A stretch of 64,000 nt of DNA, from contig NZ_FOFL01000001.1 in the NCBI RefSeq assembly GCF_900110945.1, forward strand, positions 868,001 through 932,000, given 5' to 3'. The notes under the pieces are model-generated. The model did not search any database. It saw nothing but the letters and a program-made list of their open reading frames with translations, and was not told the DNA's origin. Source of the DNA: Devosia sp. YR412 (lineage in GTDB: Bacteria > Pseudomonadota > Alphaproteobacteria > Rhizobiales > Devosiaceae). Below, piece after piece: positions 44,456-53,490 of this stretch. Positions within the stretch are counted from its first letter, which is position 1, and every line of letters begins with the position of its first letter. The translations under genes and the position numbers were made by a program.

Positions 44456-45442
44456 TCAATAGATCTTGGAGAATTCTTCGATATTGGTCTTGTCGAACTG
44501 GAACGGGACGGCCATCGCGGCGGCATTGGTGTCGTCCAGGGTCACTTCGCCGACGCGGCCGATCGAGAAGGTCTTGCCGGGTGCTGCTTCTTCGCCCTTG
44601 ATCAGGTCATTGGCGAGGTAGACCGCCGAGTAGCCGAGGTCGATCGGGTTCCACAGGGCCACGGCCTGCGAAGCGCCATTGTCGATGAACTGCTTGAACT
44701 CGGACGGCAGGGCCAGACCGGTGACGTTGATCTTGCCGATCAGACCCTGGTCGGTGACGACCTGGGCAGCGGCAACGACGCCGACGGTGGTCGGTGCGAT
44801 GATGGCCTTGAGGTCTGGGTAAGCGGCGATCAGGCCCTTGGCTTCGTCGGTCGACTTGACCGAGTCATCATCGCCATAAACGGTGGCAACCAGTTCGATA
44901 TTGGCGAACTTTTCTGGCAGCGCAGCCTTAGCGGCTTCGATCCAGGCATTCTGGTTGGTCGCAGTGGAAGCGGCCGAGAGAATGGCAACCTGGCCACCTT
45001 CTGGCAGGTAGTCGGCCGCCAGCTTGATGATGGTCTCGCCGATCAGCGCATTGTCCGACGGGTTGAGGTGGATCTGGCGGCCTTCGGGAGCAACGCCCGA
45101 GTCAAACGACACGACCTTGATGCCGCGTTCCATGGCCTTCTGCAGGGCAGGAACCAGGGCGTCCGGGTCATTGGCCGAGATGGCGATGGCGTCGACCTGC
45201 TGAGCGATCAGCGAGTTGACGACTTCGATCTGGGCTTCGGCGGTTGCGGCAGTCGGGCCGGTATAGATGACTTCGATGCCGCCGAGTTCGGCAGCAGCTT
45301 CCTGCGCACCCTTGTTGGCAGCGTCGAAGAAGCCGTTGCCCAGCGACTTGACGACCAGCGCGATGCGGGTCTGGGCATAGGCGGGGGCGGCGAGCAGCAC
45401 GGCAACGGCCGTGGTGGTGGCCAAAAGCTTGATCAGTTTCAT
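44456..45442 (-). CDS. rhaS: Rhamnose-binding periplasmic protein RhaS
   Basis: A 328-residue type I sugar-binding protein with a signal peptide (cleavage after AYA near residue 23) and the Peripla_BP_4 fold: LVVKSLGNGFFDAANKGAQEA, DAIAISANDPDAL, VVSFDSGVAP and GLALPSEFKQFIDNG. First structural gene after rhaR in the transport operon. The name follows rhizobial usage and is not the E. coli RhaS activator. Confidence 0.9.
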   Translation of the reverse strand: MKLIKLLATTTAVAVLLAAPAYAQTRIALVVKSLGNGFFDAANKGAQEAAAELGGIEVIYTGPTAATAEAQIEVVNSLIAQQVDAIAISANDPDALVPALQKAMERGIKVVSFDSGVAPEGRQIHLNPSDNALIGETIIKLAADYLPEGGQVAILSAASTATNQNAWIEAAKAALPEKFANIELVATVYGDDDSVKSTDEAKGLIAAYPDLKAIIAPTTVGVVAAAQVVTDQGLIGKINVTGLALPSEFKQFIDNGASQAVALWNPIDLGYSAVYLANDLIKGEEAAPGKTFSIGRVGEVTLDDTNAAAMAVPFQFDKTNIEEFSKIY

Positions 45443-45478
45443 GCGGTTTCCCTCCCTGGGATGGTCAGTCTTTCCTCC

Positions 45479-46285
45479 TCAGGCAACCGTCGCGTGACGG
45501 TCGATCTGAGCACTTGTCTCCGCCACGATGAGCCGCACGCCAGCCGTTTCCAGCATCTGGCGGTCTTCGTCGCGGATACCGCTATCGGTTATGACAGCGG
45601 CAATTCGGTCGAGCCCACACAGGATGAGGCTCGATCTGCCCGAAAACTTGGTTGAGTCTGCCAAAACGATCAGCTCGTCCGCCTGGCCGATCAGTCCGAG
45701 CTCGGACTGCACGACCATGGGATCGGCTTCCATCAGGCCATGCGGGCCGATGCCCTGGCAGCCGATGAACATGCGCTTGGCGTAAAAGTGCGAAGCCACC
45801 ACGCCGCCGAAGGGCGACAGGATGACATTCTGCTCGCGATAGACGGTGCCGCCCGGAATGACGACGGAATTGCGCGAGTTGTGGATCAGGTATTCGGCAA
45901 TGCCGAAACTGTTGGTGAACACCGACAGCCGGCGGCCCGTCAGGTGATGCACCATTTGATAGGTGGTGGTGCCGCCATTGATGATGATCGGCTCGCCATC
46001 CTTGCAGAGATCAACGGCCGCGCGGGCAATTGCGCGCTTCTGAGCGATATTGAGCGTTTCATTGACCGAAAACGGCCGGCCCATCAGCGCAGCCTGCTCC
46101 GGCGGATTGACCGCCTCGGCCCCACCGCGCACCCGGCGCAGCTCGCCCTTGACGTGCAGCGCCGCAATATCACGACGAATGGTCGCTTCGGAGGAGCCCG
46201 TTACCTCACAGAGTTCGGCAACAGTCACCACCGGCCGTGTCTGAACGGCTGCGACGATCACTCTCTGGCGCTCTGTTTCGTGCAA
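45479..46285 (-). CDS. rhaR: DeoR-family regulator of rhamnose genes RhaR
   Basis: The 268-residue regulator has an N-terminal winged HTH (VTVAELCEVTGSSEATIRRDIAAL, about residues 19-42) and a C-terminal sugar-phosphate sensor domain with INGGTTTYQMVHHL, FTNSFGIAEYL and DSTKFSGRSSLILCGL. It would repress the divergent rha promoters until an intermediate such as rhamnulose or its phosphate accumulates (family knowledge). The 13-bp inverted repeats at 46328-46406 are its likely operators. Confidence 0.9.
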   Translation of the reverse strand: MHETERQRVIVAAVQTRPVVTVAELCEVTGSSEATIRRDIAALHVKGELRRVRGGAEAVNPPEQAALMGRPFSVNETLNIAQKRAIARAAVDLCKDGEPIIINGGTTTYQMVHHLTGRRLSVFTNSFGIAEYLIHNSRNSVVIPGGTVYREQNVILSPFGGVVASHFYAKRMFIGCQGIGPHGLMEADPMVVQSELGLIGQADELIVLADSTKFSGRSSLILCGLDRIAAVITDSGIRDEDRQMLETAGVRLIVAETSAQIDRHATVA

Positions 46286-46327
46286 GGCTGCTATCTCCCT
46301 GACGCATTCCTATCCGTGGAATTCGCT

Positions 46328-46406
46328 CAGTGTCAATCATCAAACCGTCAACTTCAAAACATGTTAGCGCGATATGCGCGGTTGTGAGTGTTTATGATTG
46401 ACACTG
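46328..46406. promoter_or_regulatory. Divergent rha operators with embedded -35 boxes
   Basis: CAGTGTCAATCAT at 46328-46340 is repeated in exact inverted form, ATGATTGACACTG, at 46394-46406, separated by 53 bases. Each arm contains TTGACA on the outward-facing strand: minus strand 46336-46331 for rhaR and plus strand 46398-46403 for rhaD. Candidate -10 boxes downstream are weak (TAGGAA on the minus side, near 46307-46312). A regulator on both arms could loop the DNA and shut both promoters together. Confidence 0.75.
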
Positions 46407-46473
46407 ATGATTGATCGTGGCCATGTCCGGCCAAACCAAACTGACCACCACTACCCTCTGGGAGGAGTCTGCA

Positions 46474-48573
46474 ATGTCCACTTCCGCGCCCAAGCGCCTC
46501 GCTAATCTTTGGGATGATGCCAAGGCCGCCGCGATGAGCGAGCCGGAACGTCTTGTCTACCGGTCCAACCTGCTCGGCAGCGACAAGCGCGTCACCAATT
46601 ATGGTGGCGGCAACACTTCCTCCAAGATCATGCAGAAGGATCCGCTGACCGGCGAGACCGTCGAAGTGCTGTGGGTCAAAGGTTCGGGCGGCGACAGCGC
46701 CTCGATCAAGCTCGACGGCTTTTCGACGCTCTATATGGACAAGCTGCGCGCGCTGAAGGGCCTCTATCGCGGCCTCGAGCACGAAGACGAAATGGTCGGC
46801 TACCTGCCGCATGCCACGTTCAACCTCAACCCGCGCGCTGCTTCGATCGACACCCCGCTGCATGCCTATGTGAACCATCCCTATGTGGACCACATGCATC
46901 CCGACGCAATCATCGCCATTGCCGCCTCGGTCAATTCCAAGGAACTGACCCAGCAGATTTTCGGCGATAGCATCGGCTGGCTGCCGTGGAAGAAGCCGGG
47001 CTTCGAACTCGGTCTGTGGCTGGGCAAATATTGCGAAGAGAACCCCAATTCCAAGGGCCTGATCCTTGAGAGCCATGGCCTCTTCACCTGGGGCGACACG
47101 CCCAAGGAATGCTACGAAACCACCATCGCCATCATCAACCAGGCGATCGAATGGTTCGAGCAGCAGACCGAAGGCAAGGTGATCTTCGGCGGCCCTGCCA
47201 CCCAGTCGCTCGATGCCGACGCCCGTCGCGCCGTCGCCGCCAAGCTGATGCCCAAGATCCGCGGCTTCATCTCGGAAGACAGCCACAAGCTGGGCCATTT
47301 CGACGACAGCGCCGCCGTGCTGGAATTCGTCAATTCCAACAATCTGCGTCCGCTGGCGGCCCTGGGCACCTCCTGCCCCGACCACTTCCTGCGCACCAAG
47401 ATCCGTCCGCTGGTCATCGATTTCGACCCGGCCAAGCCCGACGTCGATGCCGTGATCGCCGGCCTTGCCGACCAGATCGCCGCCTATCGCGTCGACTACC
47501 AGGCCTATTACGATCGCTGCAAGCACGACAACTCGCCCGCCGTGCGCGATCCCAATGCCGTGGTTTACCTGATCCCTGGCGTCGGCATGCTGACCTTTGC
47601 CAAGGACAAAGCCACCGCCCGCATTTCCGGCGAGTTCTATGTCAACGCCATCAACGTGATGCGCGGCGCCTCGACCGTCTCCGAATACCAGGGCCTGCCC
47701 GAGCAGGAAGCCTTCGACATCGAATATTGGCTGCTTGAAGAAGCCAAGCTTTCCCGCATGCCCAAGCCCAAGTCGCTGGCCGGCAAGATTGCCCTCGTCA
47801 CCGGCGGCGCCGGCGGCATCGGCAAGGCCACGGCCGTCCGTCTTCTCCGTGAAGGTGCCTGCGTCGTGCTGGCCGACATCGACCAGACCGCGCTCGACAA
47901 TGCGACCGAGGAACTGACCGGTGTGTTCGGCAAGGACTTCGTCCGCCCCGTGAACATCAATGTCACCAAGGAAGAGCAGGTTATCTCCGGCTTTGCCCAT
48001 GCCGTGGTCGAATTTGGCGGCCTCGATATCCTGGTGTCCAACGCCGGCCTCGCCTCCTCGGCACCGATCGAAGAGACGACCCTGGAACTCTGGAACAAGA
48101 ACATGGACATCCTGTCCACGGGCTATTTCCTCGTCTCCCGCGAAGCCTTCCGCCTGTTCCGGGCCCAGAAGATCGGCGGCAATGTCGTCTTCGTCGCCTC
48201 CAAGAACGGCCTTGCCGCGTCGCCCAATGCTTCCGCTTATTGCACCGCAAAGGCTGCCGAAATCCACCTGGCCCGTTGCCTGGCGCTCGAAGGCGCCGGC
48301 GAGCAGATCCGCGTCAATGTGGTCAATCCGGATGCCGTGCTGCGTGGCTCCAAGATCTGGGCCGGCGAATGGCTCGAGCAGCGCGCCTCGACCTACAAGA
48401 CCGACAAGGATGGCCTCGAGGAAATGTACCGCGAGCGCTCGCTGCTCAAGCGTTCGGTGTTCCCCGAGGATATTGCCGAAGCCATCTACTTCTTCGCGTC
48501 GGAAGCCTCGGCCAAGTCGACCGGCAATATCATCAACGTCGACGCTGGCAATGCCCAGTCGTTCACCCGCTAA
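46474..48573 (+). CDS. rhaD: Bifunctional rhamnulose-1-phosphate aldolase / L-lactaldehyde dehydrogenase RhaD
   Basis: A 699-residue fusion. The N-terminal half is a class II aldolase domain (about residues 25-400) with NYGGGNTSSK, WVKGSGGD and YVNHPYVDHMHPDA, giving zinc ligands of the His-x-His type. The C-terminal part is a short-chain dehydrogenase (about 425-695) with VTGGAGGIGKA and YCTAK. It splits rhamnulose-1-phosphate into dihydroxyacetone phosphate and L-lactaldehyde and oxidises the latter. I start at the ATG at 46474 behind GGGAGGAG. Confidence 0.94.
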   Translation: MSTSAPKRLANLWDDAKAAAMSEPERLVYRSNLLGSDKRVTNYGGGNTSSKIMQKDPLTGETVEVLWVKGSGGDSASIKLDGFSTLYMDKLRALKGLYRGLEHEDEMVGYLPHATFNLNPRAASIDTPLHAYVNHPYVDHMHPDAIIAIAASVNSKELTQQIFGDSIGWLPWKKPGFELGLWLGKYCEENPNSKGLILESHGLFTWGDTPKECYETTIAIINQAIEWFEQQTEGKVIFGGPATQSLDADARRAVAAKLMPKIRGFISEDSHKLGHFDDSAAVLEFVNSNNLRPLAALGTSCPDHFLRTKIRPLVIDFDPAKPDVDAVIAGLADQIAAYRVDYQAYYDRCKHDNSPAVRDPNAVVYLIPGVGMLTFAKDKATARISGEFYVNAINVMRGASTVSEYQGLPEQEAFDIEYWLLEEAKLSRMPKPKSLAGKIALVTGGAGGIGKATAVRLLREGACVVLADIDQTALDNATEELTGVFGKDFVRPVNINVTKEEQVISGFAHAVVEFGGLDILVSNAGLASSAPIEETTLELWNKNMDILSTGYFLVSREAFRLFRAQKIGGNVVFVASKNGLAASPNASAYCTAKAAEIHLARCLALEGAGEQIRVNVVNPDAVLRGSKIWAGEWLEQRASTYKTDKDGLEEMYRERSLLKRSVFPEDIAEAIYFFASEASAKSTGNIINVDAGNAQSFTR

Positions 48574-48583
48574 GGATCGCGCG

Positions 48584-49873
48584 ATGACCGAACACATCAT
48601 CGACCCATCCGTCGTCGAGGCAGAAAATGCCCGGCGCGTGGATGACCTGCATGCCGATTATGACAGCCTGGGCGAACGCCTCGACCGTCGCGGCATTTCG
48701 ATCGACGCCATCAAGGCCAAGGTTGCCGGCTTTTCCGTCGCCGTCCCGTCCTGGGGCGTCGGCACCGGCGGCACGCGCTTTGCAAAATTTCCCGGCAAGG
48801 GCGAGCCGCGCGACATTTTTGACAAGATCGAGGATTGCGCCGTCATCAGCCAGCTGACGCAGGCGACCAATACCGTCTCGCTGCATATTCCGTGGGACAA
48901 GGCCGATCCCAACCGGCTGAAGCAGGCGGCCAGCCGCTTCAACCTCGGCTTCGACGCGATGAATTCGAACACCTTTTCGGATGCCCGCGGGCAGCTGCAG
49001 AGCTACAAGTTCGGTTCGCTCTCGGCCGCCGACAAGGCGACCCGCGACCAGGCGATCGAGCACAATCTCGAATGTATCGAGATCGGCAAGACGATTGGCT
49101 CGAAGGCTCTCACGATCTGGATCGGCGACGGCTCCAACTTCCCCGGCCAGGTCAATTTCGCCGACCAGTTCGCCAATTACCTCGACTCGGCCAAGGCGGT
49201 CTATGCCGCCCTGCCCGACGACTGGAACCTCTATACCGAACACAAGATGTACGAGCCGGCCTTCTATTCAACGGTCGTGCAGGACTGGGGTACCAATTAC
49301 ATTATCGCCAAGGAGTTGGGCGACAAGGCGCTCTGCCTCGTCGATCTCGGCCACCATGCGCCGAATGTGAATATCGAGATGATCGTCTCCCGCCTTGCCC
49401 AGTTCGGCAAGCTCGGCGGCTTCCATTTCAATGACAGCAAATATGGCGACGACGATCTCGACGCCGGTGCGGTCGACCCCTACCGCCTGTTCCTCGTCTT
49501 CAACGAACTGGTCGATATCGAAGCCCGCCAGCCGGACTTCCACCCGGCGCATATGCTCGACCAGTCGCACAATGTCACCGACCCGATCGAGTCGCTGATG
49601 CTGTCGGCATCGGACGTGCAGCGCGCCTATGCGCAGGCGCTTCTGGTTGATCGCAAGGGCATCAAGGCGGCGCAGGACGCCAATGATGCGCTGGCCGCAA
49701 CGCAGGCTCTGCGCGTCGCCTATCGCACCGATGTGGAGCCGATCCTAGCCATGTCGCGCCTCGAAAAAGGCGGCGCCATCGACCTGCTCGGCACCTATCG
49801 CGCTGCCGGCTACCGCGCCAAGGTCGCGGAAATCCGCCCCGAAGTCGAAGGCGGCTCGGGCGGCATCGTCTAA
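48584..49873 (+). CDS. rhaI: L-rhamnose isomerase RhaI
   Basis: A 429-residue TIM-barrel isomerase of the Pseudomonas stutzeri/rhizobial type, different from E. coli RhaA in length and sequence. Metal-site segments are TEHKMYEPAFYST, LVDLGHHAPNVNIE and GFHFNDSKYGDDDLDAG. It converts L-rhamnose to L-rhamnulose, the step before the kinase. The ATG is 10 nt after the rhaD stop with AAGGA between. Confidence 0.94.
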   Translation: MTEHIIDPSVVEAENARRVDDLHADYDSLGERLDRRGISIDAIKAKVAGFSVAVPSWGVGTGGTRFAKFPGKGEPRDIFDKIEDCAVISQLTQATNTVSLHIPWDKADPNRLKQAASRFNLGFDAMNSNTFSDARGQLQSYKFGSLSAADKATRDQAIEHNLECIEIGKTIGSKALTIWIGDGSNFPGQVNFADQFANYLDSAKAVYAALPDDWNLYTEHKMYEPAFYSTVVQDWGTNYIIAKELGDKALCLVDLGHHAPNVNIEMIVSRLAQFGKLGGFHFNDSKYGDDDLDAGAVDPYRLFLVFNELVDIEARQPDFHPAHMLDQSHNVTDPIESLMLSASDVQRAYAQALLVDRKGIKAAQDANDALAATQALRVAYRTDVEPILAMSRLEKGGAIDLLGTYRAAGYRAKVAEIRPEVEGGSGGIV

Positions 49874-49875
49874 GA

Positions 49876-49920
49876 GCCTTTGCAGGAAAAGTGGGAACCG
49901 GTTTTCCGGTTCGCAAAGGC
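49876..49920. repeat. RIME-like palindromic element
   Basis: GCCTTTGC at 49876-49883 pairs with GCAAAGGC at 49913-49920, enclosing GGAAAA/TTTTCC and a central AACCGGTT. The GGAAAAGTGGGAACCGG core resembles intergenic palindromes spread through Rhizobiales genomes. It sits between the rhaI stop and its terminator. Confidence 0.65.
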
Positions 49921-49968
49921 GACCACAAAGAGACTTTCCAACGCTCCTCCCAGCGGCGGATAGAGAGG

Positions 49969-49995
49969 CCCGGTGAGCAATCACCGGGTCTTTTT
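49969..49995 (+). terminator. Rho-independent terminator of rhaDI
   Basis: CCCGGTGA at 49969-49976 and TCACCGGG at 49981-49988 form an 8-bp stem with a GCAA tetraloop, followed by TCTTTTT. It ends just before the convergent LysR gene. Confidence 0.88.
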
Positions 49996-49999
49996 GCAT

Positions 50000-50905
50000 T
50001 TAGGGTAACGACGCCGGGCGCATGTAAGCCGTCGTCGCCAGCATCCAGTCCCGAAAAGCCTTGATCTTGGGCGCGTTGCGCCGGCTTTCCGCATAGACGA
50101 GGTAGTAGCCGTGTCCTGCCGGCGCCAGCAGATCGAAGGGCTGAATGAGACGGCCCGCGGCGATCTCCTCTCGGAAAAATGCCGGCGTCAGCATGGTGAC
50201 GCCCTGCCCCGCCATGGCGGCCTGGGCCAACAGGCTCTGCACGCCCAGGCTAAAATTGGGGCGTCCTGCTGGGCTGTAGCCGGCGACACCGGCCACCGCG
50301 AACCACTGTTCGACCCACTCGTCCTGAGCATCGAGCATGGGTAGTTTCAGCAGGTCTTCCGGCCGCCTTATGCCGCCGACGCTGTCGGCCAAGGCCGGAC
50401 TGAGCAGCGGCGTGAAGTCCGACTTGACCAGCAGGTGCGACACGAGGCCATTGCCCTGCGGCGCTCCAAGGGAGCGGATGCCGATATCAATCTCGTCATG
50501 GACGAGGTCGGCCATAGCATTGCCGCTATCGAGCCGCACGGCGATCTCAGGATGCTCGAGCTGGAACAGCCCCAGATTTTGCGCCAGCCACTGGCTGGCA
50601 AAGGTCACGACCGAGCTGATGGCCAGCACATGATCCACCTGGCCGCGCGTATCGGCAAAGGCCTCGTGCAGCAATCCAAAGGCCTGGTGCACCTGCGGCG
50701 CCAGCCGCGCGCCGACCTCGCTCAGCGCAATCTGGCGCGGCTTTCGCAGGAACAGCGCCGCGCCGACGCGCTCCTCCAAAATCCTGATCTGATAGCTGAC
50801 CGCCGCCTGGGTCATGCCCAGCTCGGAGCCCGCCTTGGTGAAGCTCAGATGGCGCGCAACGGCCTCGAAAGCGCGGATCGCCGTCAGCGGCGGCAAGGAA
50901 GACAT
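50000..50905 (-). CDS. LysR-family regulator (GcvA-like)
   Basis: The 301-residue regulator has an N-terminal HTH (FTKAGSELGMTQAAVSYQIRILEE, about residues 22-45) and a periplasmic-binding-like effector domain (about 90-295). The PPLTAIRAFEAVARHLSFTKA start and overall pattern resemble the GcvA/AmpR-like subgroup. It is convergent with the rha genes and divergent from a DUF1127 gene. The target is not evident. Confidence 0.87.
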   Translation of the reverse strand: MSSLPPLTAIRAFEAVARHLSFTKAGSELGMTQAAVSYQIRILEERVGAALFLRKPRQIALSEVGARLAPQVHQAFGLLHEAFADTRGQVDHVLAISSVVTFASQWLAQNLGLFQLEHPEIAVRLDSGNAMADLVHDEIDIGIRSLGAPQGNGLVSHLLVKSDFTPLLSPALADSVGGIRRPEDLLKLPMLDAQDEWVEQWFAVAGVAGYSPAGRPNFSLGVQSLLAQAAMAGQGVTMLTPAFFREEIAAGRLIQPFDLLAPAGHGYYLVYAESRRNAPKIKAFRDWMLATTAYMRPASLP

Positions 50906-51023
50906 GGATCAAATCTCCTTATGCGTACCCTGCGAGCTTTAGTTGGAAATCCGGCGCCGCGCCAGCCATTCTGCGTGCATGGACAACACAGCAGGAGCCG
51001 TCTGCATAAGGACGGTCATAGAC

Positions 51024-51203
51024 ATGAGCACCATAGCCAAGCCGAGTTTGACTGCTATCCATCTGCCACGCTGGCATTTTTCCTGGCCGTTGAGCGTGAC
51101 CCGTCGTCGCCGCCGCGCCACGATCGACCTGATCCATTCCTCGCCGCATCTGCTGCGGGACATTGGAGTTTCGGAGGGCCATGTAGTGGAGCGTGGCCGC
51201 TGA
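51024..51203 (+). CDS. DUF1127 family small protein
   Basis: A 59-residue protein with a short hydrophobic-aromatic N-terminus and the DUF1127 core RRATIDLIHSSPHLLRDIGVSEGHV. Several in-frame starts exist; I pick the ATG at 51024, preceded by AAGGACGG, over the ATG at 50979 that has no such site. DUF1127 proteins are common in alphaproteobacteria, and some act in phosphate or carbon uptake and RNA turnover. The role here is unknown. Confidence 0.65.
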   Translation: MSTIAKPSLTAIHLPRWHFSWPLSVTRRRRRATIDLIHSSPHLLRDIGVSEGHVVERGR

Positions 51204-51242
51204 GGTCTTGCCTTTCCCCGGCGGCTTTATCTAAATCCATCC

Positions 51243-51716
51243 ATGTCCAAGACCACGCCCGCCACGCTTGCGCTGACCAAAGCCGGCATCGCCTTTGCCA
51301 CGGCCACCTATGACTATGATCCCGATGCCGATCGGGTCGGGTTGCAGGCGGCGGAGGCCATGGGCGTTTCACCCTCCATCGTGCTCAAGACCCTGATGGC
51401 TGAGGTCGACGGCAAGCCGGTCTGCGTGGTGGTGCCGTCGGACGAGGAAGTGAATATGAAAAAGCTGGCGGCGGCCTTTGGCGGCAAGTCGGCGCATATG
51501 ATCAAGCCCGCCGATGCGGAACGGCTGACGGGCTACAAGGTGGGCGGCATCAGCCCGTTCGGGCAGAAGAAACCCGTGCCCACTGCGGTCGAAGAACTGG
51601 CAACGCTGGAGGAGGAAGTCTTCCTCAACGGCGGCCAGCGCGGGCTGCAGATCCGCATGAAGCCCGATGATCTGGTGGCGGCGCTGGGTGGCAATGCCGC
51701 GGACCTGATCCGTTAA
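51243..51716 (+). CDS. ybaK: YbaK/EbsC family Cys-tRNA(Pro)/Cys-tRNA(Cys) deacylase
   Basis: A 157-residue trans-editing protein. The family core is visible: LQAAEAMGVSPSIVLKTLMAEVDG, with the conserved Lys in VLKTL, CVVVPSDEEVNMKKLA, and GYKVGGISPFGQKK. YbaK removes mischarged Cys from tRNA(Pro). Monocistronic, or read through from the DUF1127 gene 39 nt upstream. Confidence 0.92.
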   Translation: MSKTTPATLALTKAGIAFATATYDYDPDADRVGLQAAEAMGVSPSIVLKTLMAEVDGKPVCVVVPSDEEVNMKKLAAAFGGKSAHMIKPADAERLTGYKVGGISPFGQKKPVPTAVEELATLEEEVFLNGGQRGLQIRMKPDDLVAALGGNAADLIR

Positions 51717-51731
51717 TAAAACCATACCCCG

Positions 51732-51763
51732 GACAAGACAAAAGGCGCCCAAGCGGACGCCTT
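51732..51763 (-). terminator. Terminator of the DUF1127 gene (minus strand)
   Basis: On the minus strand AAGGCG (51763-51758) pairs with CGCCTT (51747-51742), with an imperfect GC-rich inner stem, followed by TTGTCTTGT. It lies between convergent ybaK and the minus-strand DUF1127 gene. Confidence 0.65.
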
Positions 51764-51792
51764 CATCTCAAGTCTAATGCAGCAGCCAAGTG

Positions 51793-51939
51793 TTAATTGG
51801 CGTAGGTGCCGCGAGCGATGTTCTTGATGTCGCCCTTGGTGATGCCGAGATCATTCAGCTGACGGTTGTCGAGAGCGTTGAGCTCGCGCATCGTGCGCTG
51901 ATACTGGGCAAACTGTGCGATTTTCTGGCGGATGTTCAT
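51793..51939 (-). CDS. DUF1127 family small protein
   Basis: A 48-residue protein made almost only of the DUF1127 core: YQRTMRELNALDNRQLNDLGITKGDIKNIARG. The ATG at 51939 follows AAGGGG at good spacing, which excludes the longer upstream frame. It is the second DUF1127 gene within 1 kb, on the other strand. Function unknown. Confidence 0.85.
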   Translation of the reverse strand: MNIRQKIAQFAQYQRTMRELNALDNRQLNDLGITKGDIKNIARGTYAN

Positions 51940-52130
51940 TTTATTCCCCTTCGTTTGATGACCTCTATGTAGACCCCGCCCGTCGTGATTAGAAGATGGA
52001 CTTGCTGCACATCCGTTATGCATTCCGTGCAAACAAAAGAGGCAGATGCTTCATATTCGGTTCAGCTGCGCGGCTTCGGCAAGGCAGCTACCGCCACGCC
52101 AAGGCATAGCCAATCCATTGAATTAGCAAA

Positions 52131-52160
52131 GAAAAACGGGCGCCCATTGCTCGGCGCCCG
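52131..52160 (-). terminator. Rho-independent terminator of cydABX
   Basis: On the minus strand CGGGCGCC (52160-52153) and GGCGCCCG (52144-52137) form an 8-bp stem with an 8-base loop, followed by TTTTTC. It lies 40 nt after the cydX stop. Confidence 0.85.
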
Positions 52161-52200
52161 CATTAATGGATTTTTGACCATCCGGTAAAGAGCCATGCGC

Positions 52201-52332
52201 TCAGCGTTGGATAGGCTCCCTGCCCTCTTCACGCGCGATGCGCCGGTCTTCGCGCAGCTCGAACCACATGGCGTTGAGGATGGCGAAAGAACAGGCCAGA
52301 CCCAGGCCGAGGATCCACGAGAAATACCACAT
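52201..52332 (-). CDS. cydX: Cytochrome bd small subunit CydX
   Basis: The 43-residue protein begins MWYFSWILGLGLACSFAILNAMW, the diagnostic CydX (YbgT) transmembrane helix, followed by a charged tail with ELREDRRIAREEG. CydX stabilises the haems of the bd oxidase. It starts nine bases after the cydB stop. It is slightly longer than E. coli CydX (37 residues). Confidence 0.93.
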   Translation of the reverse strand: MWYFSWILGLGLACSFAILNAMWFELREDRRIAREEGREPIQR

Positions 52333-52341
52333 GTGCGTCTC

Positions 52342-53490
52342 CTAATAGGCGTTGGGGTTCTTTTCGAGCGACTGCGGGCTGACCGTGCCGCGCATCACGC
52401 GGAACACCCAGGCGGTGTAGAGCAGGATGATCGGCAGGAAGAAGGCGGTCACCAGCAGCATGATGAACAGTGTCAGGTGGCTCGAGCTGGCGTCCCACAG
52501 CGTCAGGCTCGCCTCCGGCCGCGTCGAGGACGGCAGCAGGAATGGGAACAGCGACAGGCCAGCCGTCGAGACAATGCCGAAGATGGCAATGCTTGAGGCC
52601 GTCAGCGTGGCCATGCGCCAGCGCAATTGCAGGCCGGCCACCGCGGCGATCAGGCCGGCAAAGCCCAGCACCGGTGCAGCGATCATCCAGGGATAAAGCC
52701 CATAATTGGCCATCCAGCCACCGCGGGTCAGCACCACCGCCTTGGCCAGTGGATTGATGGCGGCATTGCCATCCACCACGCTGGTGATCGCATAGCCATC
52801 GAGGCCCAGCGCCACCCAGACGCCGGCCAGCGCAAACAGCACCAGCGTCACCACGCCGACGACACTGCCATAAGTCCGTGCCCGGTCAGCCAATGCCCCC
52901 TCGGTGCGGCCGGCGATGACGGCAGCGCCTTGCGTCACGATCATGCCGAGGCTGACCAGGCCGGCCAGCAGCGCGAAGGGCGTCAGCAAGCCGAAGAAGT
53001 TGCCGGTATAGAAGGCACGCATGGTGTCATCGAGGTGGAAGGGCGCGCCAAGCAGCACATTGCCCACCGCCACGCCCATGATCAGCGCCGGCACGAAGCC
53101 GCCGATGAACAGGGCCCAATCCCAGGTGGCCCGCCAGCGTCGATCCTTGATCTTGCCGCGGAACTTGAAGCCGACCGGCCGCAGGATCAGCGCCAGGAGG
53201 ATGACGATCATCGCGAGATAGAAGCCGGAGAAGCTGACGGCATAGAGCGGCGGGAAGGCGGCAAAGATGGCGCCGCCGCCAAGGATCAACCAGACTTGAT
53301 TGCCTTCCCAGGTGGGGCCGATGACGTTGAGCAGCACACGGCGCTCCTCGTCGGTGCGGGCGGCGAAGGGCAACAGCGCGCCGACGCCCATGTCGCGGCC
53401 GCCCATCACGGCAAAGCCGATCAGCAAGACGCCGAGCAGCAGCCACCAGATCAGGCGCAGGGTTTCGTAGTCGAGTGGAATGCTGCTCAC
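52342..53490 (-). CDS. cydB: Cytochrome bd ubiquinol oxidase subunit II
   Basis: A 382-residue, roughly nine-segment membrane protein. LRLIWWLLLGVLLIGFAVMGGRDMGVGALLPF and GPTWEGNQVWLILGGGAIFAAFPPLYA are the CydB hallmarks. With CydA and CydX it forms the high-affinity quinol oxidase used at low oxygen. Its start overlaps the cydA stop by four bases. Confidence 0.95.
   Translation of the reverse strand: MSSIPLDYETLRLIWWLLLGVLLIGFAVMGGRDMGVGALLPFAARTDEERRVLLNVIGPTWEGNQVWLILGGGAIFAAFPPLYAVSFSGFYLAMIVILLALILRPVGFKFRGKIKDRRWRATWDWALFIGGFVPALIMGVAVGNVLLGAPFHLDDTMRAFYTGNFFGLLTPFALLAGLVSLGMIVTQGAAVIAGRTEGALADRARTYGSVVGVVTLVLFALAGVWVALGLDGYAITSVVDGNAAINPLAKAVVLTRGGWMANYGLYPWMIAAPVLGFAGLIAAVAGLQLRWRMATLTASSIAIFGIVSTAGLSLFPFLLPSSTRPEASLTLWDASSSHLTLFIMLLVTAFFLPIILLYTAWVFRVMRGTVSPQSLEKNPNAY

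Noticed and set aside
46354..48600. A 748-residue minus-strand frame
   Set aside because: It is the antisense of rhaD and is Gly/His/Arg-rich without motifs.
51985..52188. A possible 67-residue plus-strand gene
   Set aside because: It has no ribosome binding site, no recognisable domain and runs across the cydABX terminator.
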